A DNA stretch of 21,212 bases, from contig LPNZ01008210.1 in assembly GCA_001655205.1 (NCBI GenBank), forward strand, positions 1 to 21,212, given 5' to 3'. A model generated the notes under the pieces. It was not told the origin of the DNA. It was given only the letters and a program-made list of their open reading frames with translations, and did not search any database. Source of the stretch: Lenisia limosa. Taxonomy: Eukaryota; Breviatea. Position 1 is the first letter of the stretch. The number at the start of each line of letters is the position of its first letter. Below are positions 9,132 to 17,989 of the stretch, one piece after another. Position numbers and translations under genes: made by a program.

Positions 9132-9567
9132 CTTTAAATCGAATGAGAGAGAGGACTTCAAATCGAAAAATAGTGGGGTAAAAGGCAATGAACTGAACTA
9201 ATGAACTGAACTTAAGAGACTAAAATAGTCTTTGAAATAATAAAAGTGATTACGTAATCGGGATTTTTACAGAATTGGGATTCAAATCTCTTTTTTGTTT
9301 TTGAAATCCCCTCTTTGGTTGGCTTTCCTCTACTCTGGACTCTTCCTGTCTATATTTGTGAAGTTAGAATTTATTTTGCAGTTTTGCATGTCTAGAGCGT
9401 TAGATCTTGTTGAAAAACTCTAGACTTCTTCAACTCTTCGATTTGGCTGATCTTCTAGCTCCTTCGCTGTTAAGATCTTTTACAATGATAGCAACAAGTT
9501 AGTTGGGCTTCTATTTTATGAGTTTTACAAGGAGCCCAGTTTGAAGAGTTGTTTTCACATATCTTTG
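9132..9567. promoter_or_regulatory. Divergent promoter: EF-1alpha / RS-U-box gene
   Basis: This region holds the promoters of the two divergent genes. It includes a short inverted repeat GGGATTCAAA/TTTGAAATCCC (near 9278-9310) and a perfect 8-bp inverted repeat GTCTAGAG/CTCTAGAC (9390-9397 and 9418-9425). No clear TATA box was identified. No gene of its own is seen. Confidence 0.4.
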
Positions 9568-12219
9568 ATGTCATTAGAACCAAGAGGGAGAGGTTCAGTT
9601 CTTGCCCCGACAAACGTGAGCCCCCCTGAAGAGGAAGCCCTTAAGGCTCAGCTCAGAGAAGAAAAGGTTGGGGTCATTGGGTATTTCGTCTATTTTTGCT
9701 TTGAGGCTTATATTCCAGGCTGAAAAACTCAGGAAGCAGGTGATTGCAAGCAAAGACAAAGCTGAAATGTATGGGGTTTTCCTTTTGTTTGAACGTTGAT
9801 TAGAGTTGTGCCTTTTCTTAAAAAAAGATATCTTATGTTCCTCTTCTTTAACTGTCTTTTTCTTATTTCTTCTTCTTCTCATGTTTATTTATTTTTGTAA
9901 TAATTAACATTAAAAACAGGAAACCGAGTGAAGAGCAAAACAATGATGTTAAAGAGGAAAAGTCTGATCAAATAAAAACCCCTGAAAAAAGCAAAAGTAC
10001 AGAGAGAAGTAGAAGTAGAGAAGTAAGAAGAAGAAGTAGGAGCAGAGATAGAAGAAGCAGGAGCAAAGATAAAAGAGTGAGTAGAAGCAGGGAAACAAGA
10101 AGAAGAAGCAGAAGCAGAGAAGTTAGAAGAAGGAGCAGAAGCAGAGAAGTTAGAAGAAGAAGTAGAAGCAGAGATAGAAGAAGGAGTAGAAGTAGGGAAG
10201 CAAGAAGAAAGAGCAGAAGCAGAGATAGAAGAAGGAGCAGAAGCAGGGAAGCAAGAAGAAGGAGCAGAAGCAGAGATAGAAGAAGGAGCAGAAGCAGGGA
10301 AGCAAGAAGAAGGAGNNNNNNNNNNNNNNNNNNNNNNNNNNGAGCAGAAGCAGGGAAGCAAGAAGAAGGAGTAGGAGCAGAGATAGAAGAAGCAGGAGTA
10401 GAGATGTCAAAGAACAAGAAGGTGTTCCAAAGGAAGACAAGAATGGGAAGGACGAAGATTTGAAGAAGGTAGAGGAGCAAGCACCTGTTGAAGTTCTAGC
10501 TGTCAGGTTGGTTGCTTATCCATCTGTTTGTGTGACCTTTAGGGATGTTCATGCTGAGCCTGAAAGTCCGAAAGAAGAAGACATTGATGACTCTGGATTC
10601 ATTGTATGTTCCTGAGTTGTATTCTTGTTGATTTTGTTCCATTTGCCTAATTCATGAAAAGTTGTAAGGGAAATGGAGAATTATGACTCAGCTTTATAAT
10701 TAATAACGCTCTCATTTTGACATATTTTGGATTCAAAATGGAAAAACTTCTGCATTCTGTTTGTGGTTGTGTTGAAGACTTCTACATCATATTTTCTCCT
10801 CACAATCTTCCCCCGGANNNNNNNNNNNNNNNNNNNNNNNNNNNNNNNNNNNNNNNNNNNNNNNNNNNNNNNNNNNNNNNNNNNNNNNNNNNNNNNNNNN
10901 NNNNNNNNNNNNNNNNNNNNNNNNNNNNNNNNNNNNNNNNNNNNNNNNNNNNNNNNNNNNNNNNNNNNNNNNNNNNNNNNNNNNNNNNNNNNNNNNNNNN
11001 NNNNNNNNNNNNNNNNNNNNNNNNNGAGCTTCTTTTTTTTTTTTTTTTGTTTCATAAATTTTCCAATTTACTCCTCCCTTCTCAGGAAAGAAAGTTATTG
11101 AAAAAGGAGCTCCAATCCGACCATTCCGTTCCATCCCTGATCGAGAACCCCACACAGGAGGAAGATGAGGATGAAGGGAGTGATGTGTCGACACCTTGGT
11201 TACAAGCGCCAATTGTAGGCAAATGTCTTGACCATAACATCCAGATCAATCCAAATGCCGTCGTTGAAACCCACACCGCCACTCCTGGGGGACCTCAAAT
11301 CCCACCTCCGGACCAACTCATTCGTCAATTCCCTGCGAAGGTATGCAGCACTAATGCACTCTCACTCACTTCGTTTCTCAAAAGATTGATAATATGATTC
11401 GTATATTGTTCTGTTATTGTTCGGAGCCAAAGTGAGCGCTCCTTATTTTGGATCAAAACCAGAAATATTCCTAAAAATAATTTCTTCATTTGAATTTTGT
11501 GTTCTTCTTTATTGATGTGAGAACCAAGTATTCTTGAGATTTTGGAGAGGGGTGTGGTGAACCTCTATCTTTTCCTTTGACTCTAATGCTGCACAAGACT
11601 TTTCTTGGTCATTTTCATATCTAAGCTCACCCGTTAGACAATTCAGCCTGTTTCGAAACCCATCCAGTTTGGTGCTACAATTAAAACTCTACCAACCTCA
11701 AACAAAAAGGTTTGTTCGTAGCAAGAGGGCAGAAAGCTGTATGCCACCATTCATCACTACGTGATAGACTTCTTATTTTCCAGGGTGGTCTTGGTAACTG
11801 GTCTACTTTGGAAGTTAAGGAATCACCGAAACCTGTCCACGTCACGAAGTTTGTTTTATATGCTTGTTTTCATTCTTCAGAGCACCCCCCAAAGTCGAAC
11901 TAAAGATCTCTCAACTCATTGACCTCATTAAGGTTTTTGGCTTTGTTTTTCACCAGTGTCCCATAACGCATGAAATCATGGAGGACCCTGTTATTGCGGA
12001 GGATGGTTTCACTTACGAAAGAGCTGAAGTGGAGAAGTGGTTCCTGAAATCTTGGAAGAGCCCAATGACAAATGAAGATATCCCGTCCACTCTACTCATC
12101 CCCAACAAAACGCTGAAAAGTGTCATTATTGAAATTGCTGAATTGAGAAAACGCGCTCAAGTAAGATACCTTCGGTTCTTTTCATTTTCTAGATCAACGC
12201 AGATGGAGAAAAACAATAG
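9568..12219 (+). CDS. RS-domain protein with C-terminal U-box (about 490 aa, gapped)
   Basis: Ten exons fit: 9568-9666, 9719-9768, 9920-10506, 10543-10603, 11086-11340, 11638-11709, 11784-11848, 11881-11932, 11957-12160 and 12193-12219. The N-terminus (MSLEPRGRG) leads into a charged helix, then a long arginine/serine domain of repeated RRRSRSRE/RRRSRSRD units, then an acidic segment ending DIDDSGFI. After the large gap come an acidic stretch (EEDEDEGSD), a proline-rich region and a U-box: CPITHEIMEDPVIAEDGFTYERA, then a WF pair, SPMTNEDIPSTLLIPNKTLK and a short tail. U-boxes recruit ubiquitin-conjugating enzymes, and RS domains are typical of splicing or nuclear-speckle proteins, so a nuclear E3 ligase is the inference. 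Whether both halves are one gene is not proven: the junction spans the 208-N gap, though exons 4 and 5 are both phase 0. Confidence 0.7.
10316..10341. other. Assembly gap (26 N) inside RS-domain repeat
   Basis: Unsequenced bases interrupt nearly identical RS-coding units. The coding frames on the two sides differ by a length that 26 bases does not satisfy, so the true gap is not 26 bases long (27, for example, would restore the frame). Confidence 0.95.
10604..11085 (+). other. Putative intron containing a 208-N assembly gap
   Basis: The donor GTATGT at 10604 and the acceptor CTTCTCAG ending at 11085 are phase compatible. Bases 10818-11025 are unknown, and an AT-rich T-run (11032-11048) follows the gap. 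A missing exon, or a gene boundary, could lie in the gap. Confidence 0.6.
11341..11637 (+). other. Long intron of the U-box gene
   Basis: A 297-nt intron from donor GTATGC to acceptor CCGTTAG, with a CTAAGC branch-like motif before the acceptor. It is AT-rich and I see no other feature in it. Confidence 0.6.
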
Positions 12220-12249
12220 ACGTGTGTAAATGTGTAAATGTGTACATTA

Positions 12250-12255
12250 AATAAA
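12250..12255 (+). promoter_or_regulatory. Polyadenylation signal AATAAA
   Basis: AATAAA lies 31 bp after the U-box gene's stop (12219) and directly abuts the stop codon of the convergent minus-strand gene (12256-12258). The plus-strand 3' end would therefore be expected to overlap the neighbour's coding sequence on the other strand. Confidence 0.45.
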
Positions 12256-14083
12256 CTAAAACTCCTTGAAATTAAACGATTGTTGACCAAAAGACAGGCC
12301 AAAAGACTCCCGGGTCTGAGTCAAGTGTCCAGAATAGCTAAAAGGTGAATGAATAACCTGATACCTGTGGTGGTGTTTTCAAGTACTGAACCAACCCTGG
12401 AATGAAAGCGGGCTTTGCGGGTGCGGTGTGGGGTCTGATTGAAGTTGGTGTCACCTTTGAGGGACCTAGAATGTGAAATGGAACTATTTCTTTCACATCA
12501 GTCACAAAAAAAAGGAGATCTTTCACCCCTCTGGAATCATCATAATTGATTGGCTCTCCGAACACCAACCAGAAACGCCAGTCCGGGCGGCGTCTTCTCG
12601 TTGCATTGTTCTCGACGCCATCGCACCATTGTGGAAAGAACGACCTGGTGAGTGAAGGGATGATGATTGACCATCAAGTAAATATATCGATTTGGTATGC
12701 ACGCCCCTCACCAGTTGACAAAGCTTCCCTCATGTAGGGGCGATGTCCAGTGTATCCCGAAATGAAGCCAGGGTCACGCGCAAGATTGGGCTGCGATGTT
12801 TGTGGTCTCTCGTCTGTGGTGTTAAAATTGGGTTAATACAATTAATAAAAAAATAACATGTCGAAATGAGAAAAAAAAGTACCGATAGAAAAATACTGCC
12901 TTGATGATATATATGTACATGTATCATATGTTCCTGGTAAAACTGGTCACGTATTTTCCCCAATGAAAACACTGCTTCCTGAAAGGCAGGATAAATATAA
13001 AACCGTAGCCATTCCCGCCTACTCTGTGTCACACGCTGACGATGGATCTCAAGAGGAGTGGGTGGGTTGACTAAGGTATTAAGAGGGTTGCTGATGGAAG
13101 GGCGTCGAAAAGATACAACAAATACAGTATTTCAAACTCTTATGGATAACAGTGCTTGACGGTAAAAAAAAACACATTTCATTTCTTACTTTTGGGTTGG
13201 GGTGCAGTTAAGGTCTGTTTTTTGGCGAGACCTGAAAGTGAAAAATATATACACGTAAGAGGAAAATTTCAGTAATCCATAAAATGAGCCGAAAAAGTAA
13301 AAGGAATAATTGTGCTCAAGAGTTCCAGCATACTGGCGGTGAGATTAGAGCGTTGGGGGGTGGAACTGGACATTCGGTGCTGAAGACTTCCCTCATGGGT
13401 AATTTTGCTGTACGATGCACCGAACTTTTCAAAAGCTCTAGGGGTATATCCTTGGTCTAAAATGTTAACTTAAACAACTTCTCACATCCTGGAACTTTTC
13501 TGCCATTGATTTTTTTCTCTCTTAAAAGCGTAACCTCTATAAAGGGTAAGAAAAGTGCCCTTTTCACAAACCATCCACCTCATTGCTTTTCGACTTTCCG
13601 GTGTCTAAAGAGATGAGAAGCCAGGCTACAACAGCCTTACATCCAGGAAGCTTGACGTTTTGGCGGGGTTTGTTAGTCTGAGAGGACCGTGCGGCTCTCA
13701 AGGTCGAGTCAATACCGGCTTCGCTCCCGTGCCCGGTAACGCAGAAGGAAAAGTTGTTGCCTACAGACTTCAATAAAACACCTCCACCAAACCTCCACTG
13801 ACACCTGCAGCTGCTTTGCTGTAAGAAGCATCAATTGTGCGTCTAGGGGCGCGCTGAAGATTCAAAACCCCAGTTTGAAAAAGGTCAAAAAAAAAAGGAA
13901 ATAGTACCACCACAGTTCCCCATCAAACATATGCAGGAGGTGCAGGCTTTGTAAGTCCTGAAATAGTTAAAGGAGAGAGAGAGGGTCAGGAAACATCAGA
14001 AAGGATATTTGAAGAAAGACATAAATTGTGAAGTCAGCCACTTATAATTACATTCTTTCTTAAATAAACTACCTACCAGCCAT
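12256..14083 (-). CDS. Ciliary microtubule inner protein-like (GYTG-motif) protein, about 295 aa
   Basis: Exons in one frame: 14083-14077, 13957-13929, 13853-13805, 13760-13641, 13604-13572, 13456-13334, 13231-13190, 13070-12951, 12813-12712, 12644-12570 and 12465-12365, then a last piece 12337-12256. The protein starts MAGLTKPAPPAY and carries four spaced modules: KLPGYTGKSKS, QGYTPRAFEKFGASYSKIT, FISGYTGHRPYMREALSTG and VSGYSGHLTQTRESFGLSFG. Repeated (P/S)GYTG motifs followed by a basic segment and FG.SY are typical of CIMIP2/FAM166 (UPF0605) and similar proteins lining the lumen of axonemal doublet microtubules, so an axonemal role is inferred. The last junction is odd: VSGYSGH is only restored if 19 nt are removed, without a proper GT-AG pair. 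Small exons (7 and 29 nt) at the start rest on phase agreement alone. Confidence 0.6.
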
Positions 14084-14384
14084 CTTCGCAAACTGGGGCC
14101 CGGAGAAAAGCTACTGTTGTCTTCGACTTGAGCTGAGAAGGTTCTATCCTATTATTTGCAATATATCTGCTAGAATATATAGTAGAGACAAATAGAGAGG
14201 CATTTTTCCAATTTTTTTTACCCGCGCTTTTATCATATATGTCGGAGCCCCATGTTATTTTCACAAATTTCCCTTTGGTTGTTTTGTGTTGCTTGCAACT
14301 TGGGTGTTTGGTTTTGGTGAACACATATATATCAGGGTAAAATATTATATATTTGTAGGAAGTGTATCTTGGAGAAGAACAAAA
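14084..14384. promoter_or_regulatory. Divergent promoter: ciliary-like gene / RPN5
   Basis: 301 bp separate the two start codons. The region is AT-rich, with TATATATC near 14325-14332 and ATTATATATT near 14343-14352, the latter about 35 bp before the RPN5 ATG. A TATA role is possible but unproven. Confidence 0.4.
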
Positions 14385-17257
14385 ATGGAAGTTGAGAATG
14401 ATGAGTCTTTTGTAGACAGTGCCAACGAAGCAGTTCAAAATTTTAATTCCAAAACAATAGATATCAATGCCACAGAGAGCGTTCTAACCTCCGAAATCGA
14501 CCTTCTCTTTCAGGGACCTGAAACGAAATTCAGGACTGTAAGTCCTCCAACCCACCACTTACTAATAAATAGGATGGTGCAAGTAAAGCAACTGAAATTG
14601 TCCTGAGAGCTATTGTCAAAGCCTGCTCCACACTGAAATTCTACTCTCTGCTTTCTGTGAATTTGCAGGTTGCTGTCAAGAGAAGAGCGCAGCTGAAACA
14701 AGTATGGGGATTAAGAGTTTCTTGTTAGATTGTTTAAATTTTATTTTTATTATTTCCAGGCATTTTTGGGTATGTTCAAGGAAGCTATGGAGTGCATGAA
14801 TCAGCTGCTGGAGGCGAAGGATGAAGAGGTAGGAGTGAGCGAAGTATACTGACGTCCAGGCCTTTATGGGTCTTTGTGAGGGTCTGAGAAGCGCTTCAGA
14901 CGGAAGAATCTACCTGGAAATGGAGCATGCAAAGGTTACTCAGGTCCTCTCCAGATACTACGAAAGCAAAGGTGTGTTCTCCTTTCTCGTTTTATTGGTA
15001 ATCTCTTCTTTTAGGAGATCTTGTGAAAGCCTCTAAAGTCCTTCAAGAGATCCAAGTGGAGACTGTTGGCTCCATGTCGAGAAGGTGAGTTGGCTGGTTG
15101 GTTTTACTCCTTTTCATGGCGTGGTATTGATCAAGAATGAGCATTTGGTCAGTATTTTGCTTAGATCTCTTTTTTCTAATGGGTGGAATGGAAAATTAGT
15201 TTTGTTTGAAGGGATTGAAGATGCTGGTGCTCTTATGATGTAGCAACTTGAGAAGTAGCTGACAGTTCTAGAGAAAAGGCCGACATTATCATTGATCAAA
15301 TGCGACTTTGTCTCAGCAACGAGGACTACTTGAAGTGCCATCTTATCAGTCAGAAAATCAACCTCAACACTCTCCAGAGGGAAAACTTCTCTGATGTCAA
15401 AGCGAGGTGAGTTTCTTTGTACCTTTTTCTTTCCAGGATTTTCTATCACATAAGTATACTAGAACAAATATTATACTTATACTACATACATATGTATAAT
15501 ATATTACAAAGTGAGCAGAATGTTAAGGTAAATGATTGGGTAACTTTTAAAACCATTGACATAAACGTGTTGTTTCTTGGCTTCAAGTAGAACCTATTTT
15601 CCCACATTCTATCCTGTTATTGATTATCAGGTTCTACCGCGTGATGGCGGAATACCACATGCAAGAGGCTGATTACTACAACGTTGCCCTGGACTACCAA
15701 CACATCCTTGTCATTGACTCAAAAGAAGTGGGAAGCAGTGACTGTTAACAATTGGTCTTGACATTTCTCCTTCAGATTGGTTGAAAAGCCTAACGTTGTG
15801 CACTTTGTCCTCATTCTTTAGTTTGCTGATGAGGAAAAGGAAAACCTCTTGCGTTTAGTGTGTATCTTCTCGGTCCTCTCCAAGTAAGTAAAGGGTCCAT
15901 TGCTCTCTGTAGTGATTTCTGCGACCTTAACTATGAATAACCGTCAATAATTCTTGCAAGATATTGTTCAACTTGTATTTCATTAGAAACGAAGAGTATT
16001 GACTTTTGATCAACACCCTCCCCGTTGCCTTACTTTGTAGCCACGCTCCCCATGCCGTTGCCTCACTTTGTAGATACGACAGTGACACCCAGGCTCTTTG
16101 GTCAAGGGTCTTGAAACATCCCCTCATTTCGGATATTGGACAGCACAGAGATCTTCTCAAGGTACACCCACACCTTAACGAAACTTGATACTCCCATCCC
16201 CACCACACACACTGAACTGCAACCATAGTTATCTCACCCTTACATATTTACATAGTAGACAAATCAACATGGACCGAAACATTCCATTTTACTTCCCTCA
16301 TCCCGTCTCACGATTTAGTCATTTGAGAGGGACGAGGTAATGATGTGGGAGGATTTTGTCAAGTCTTTCGGCTCGCTCTTCTCGGAACCCCTCATCACGT
16401 CATTGGTTAGCTCCACCCCCATGTTTAAATATGATAGCATATTATACGTGTCTAGATTTGGGTGTTTTAGGCATGAAATGTTAGTTTTGGTTCATTCTTG
16501 CCCGTATTCCCTGACATCGCGCAGAAGCACAGCAGTAAGTGTCAGGAAGAGCTGCGATTCCGCGTGGTTGAGCACAACCTTCGTGTAGCAAGCCATGCAT
16601 ACAGCAGAGTCTCCCTTGACCACCTGGCCACTATCCTCGCCCTCACAACGGACGAGACTGAAGAGGTTTGTTCATTGTTCTTCCTTTGGCATAATTTGAG
16701 GATGATTATATATAACATAGAACACAGTTTTGGATTTCCATTTCTGACCGCGCAGACACTTGGCAAGCTCGTCCACGAAGGTCAAGTGATCTGCAAGATC
16801 GACCGCCCAGCCCGGGTGGTGGAGTTCAAGGTGAAGCGTCCGGCCGCGGAGGTGCTCAACGATTGGTCCGCTAACATCAAATCGCTGCTGTTCCTCATTG
16901 AAACAACGTCAACACAGAGTAGGCACCCCTGCTTCGTTTATTCTTTAGTTTCCAAGGAGAGGATGCGAGTTACTCTGTAAGGTTGATTTGCAATAGAAAT
17001 GAAATCAAATTTTTCTCTGGGGTTTCCTGTACCGCTCTTTGTCCTCTCACTTTCTCAAATATGAAGAATGGGAAATGCAAATCCTCCAACTCTTATTGGA
17101 CTGGCTGGTGAAATCTTGGCTCTTACAATACATTATACCCATAATCACACTAATGAAACAATACCATTCTAATGGAAGTGGTGTCTGGCCAGTCGCTGCT
17201 CAGCCTCGTGCAGTCGAGCATCTAAAGAAGCTGCAAGCCGATCTACATGGACATTAA
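14385..17257 (+). CDS. PSMD12: 26S proteasome regulatory subunit RPN5 (PSMD12), 460 aa
   Basis: Lid subunit of the 19S regulatory particle; PCI-domain scaffold protein. Thirteen exons, all in phase: 14385-14537, 14573-14701, 14760-14828, 14860-14971, 15015-15084, 15272-15406, 15631-15727, 15822-15883, 16041-16161, 16319-16405, 16525-16665, 16756-16918 and 17214-17257. Length matches the human protein (456 aa). Diagnostic stretches: VKRRAQLKQ, SDGRIYLEMEHAKVT, ASKVLQEIQVETVGSM, IIIDQMRLCLSNEDYLKCHLISQKIN, the PCI region RVVEHNLRVASHAYSRVSLD followed by LVHEGQVICKIDRPARVVEF, then VLNDWSANIKSLLFLIETT and a helical tail ending LKKLQADLHGH. Introns range from 31 to 295 nt. The acceptor of the ninth exon (16040) is duplicated 33 nt downstream inside the exon. 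A 5'-ward divergent partner starts at 14083. Confidence 0.95.
15485..15545. repeat. Short relic related to the 2912-3060 repeat
   Basis: The stretch 15524-15541 (TAAGGTAAATGATTGGGT) matches the reverse complement of 2982-2999 at 17 of 18 positions, with looser similarity upstream. It lies in the 224-nt RPN5 intron 15407-15630. It may be a fragment of a dispersed repeat, or chance similarity in AT-rich sequence. Confidence 0.3.
16022..16073 (+). repeat. Duplicated 3' splice site (33-bp spacing)
   Basis: CCGTTGCCTTACTTTGTAG at 16022-16040 recurs at 16055-16073 with one change. The first copy is the acceptor of RPN5 exon 9; the second lies inside that exon and would itself function as an acceptor. 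Spacing of 33 nt keeps the frame, so alternative use would delete 11 residues. Confidence 0.8.
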
Positions 17258-17848
17258 TGGTGTTTCAAGGTGTGGCACTACCATAAATCATTCTCTCTCA
17301 ATATGCCCTCACTTTCTCACACACTTTATTATCATTCAACTACACCCAAGCCCTGCAAAATCCTTCATTCATCATTCACCCCCACCAAGACGTTGGGATG
17401 CAGTGAGGTTAGTAGCAGGCCTGTGAACTGGTCTCTCAACCGAACGCATCTGCTCTTTCCGCTGCGACTCCAAAAGGGACCTTGACATACTTGGTCTAGG
17501 GGGGGGGGGGGNNNNNNNNNNNNNNNNNNNNNNNNNNNNNNNNNNNNNNNNNNNNNNNNNNNNNNNNNNNNNNNNNNNNNNNNNNNNNNNNNNNNNNNNN
17601 NNNNNTGTGAACTATCAATTAATGAAAATGCTACTACTCGGGCTGACTAGCTTTTGCAGAAGATTTGTTATGGAGGCAATTGTGATAAATAAATATTATG
17701 ATAGCAAACCTTGACGGAGAGGCATATGAGGTTCTTGTCTGTTGAAGAGGAACATGCTCCCGAGTGTATTGGTGCACTGGAGTCGTCTCATGGTGCTACA
17801 AAGGTGACACTCAACCCTCATCTAGTCGCCACATTTTCATTATTGTTC
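17258..17848. other. RPN5 3' flank, possible small-gene exons and assembly gap
   Basis: Between the RPN5 stop and the stop of the convergent coiled-coil gene there are CT- and CA-rich stretches (17280-17390), a 13-G run (17499-17511) directly against a 94-N gap (17512-17605), and candidate + strand exons described separately. The G-run next to the gap suggests a sequencing or assembly failure point. Confidence 0.5.
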
Positions 17849-17989
17849 TTATTTCCACATTAAGTATGACACCATTTCTCTCTCAAGAAGAGCTCCCCAA
17901 ACCGGGCTTTTGGCACTTTGCATCGAAAGAAGGTTCCAGAGGCGGGAGTTTTCCTCTTCAAGGTTCTCTTGAGGCGGGCGTTGAGATGA
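17419..17989 (+). CDS. Possible small + strand gene (fragmentary)
   Basis: Three candidate exons fit GT-AG rules and all join in phase 0: 17419-17493 (ACELVSQPNASALSAATPKG...), 17705-17803 (QTLTERHMRFLSVEEEHAPE...) and 17888-17989 (SSPNRAFGTLHRKK..., stop TGA). No domain is recognised and no start codon could be fixed; the 94-N gap may hide more. The last exon lies antisense to the coding end of the coiled-coil gene, which is better supported, so that exon could be a shadow reading. The other two do not overlap any called exon. Confidence 0.3.
17512..17605. other. Assembly gap (94 N)
   Basis: Unknown bases directly after a homopolymer of 13 G. True length unknown. Confidence 0.95.

Noticed and set aside
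9968-10480. Leucine- and serine-rich frames antisense to the RS domain
   Set aside because: The low-complexity RS repeat gives long open frames in all readings; the sense frame continues in phase into flanking exons while these do not.
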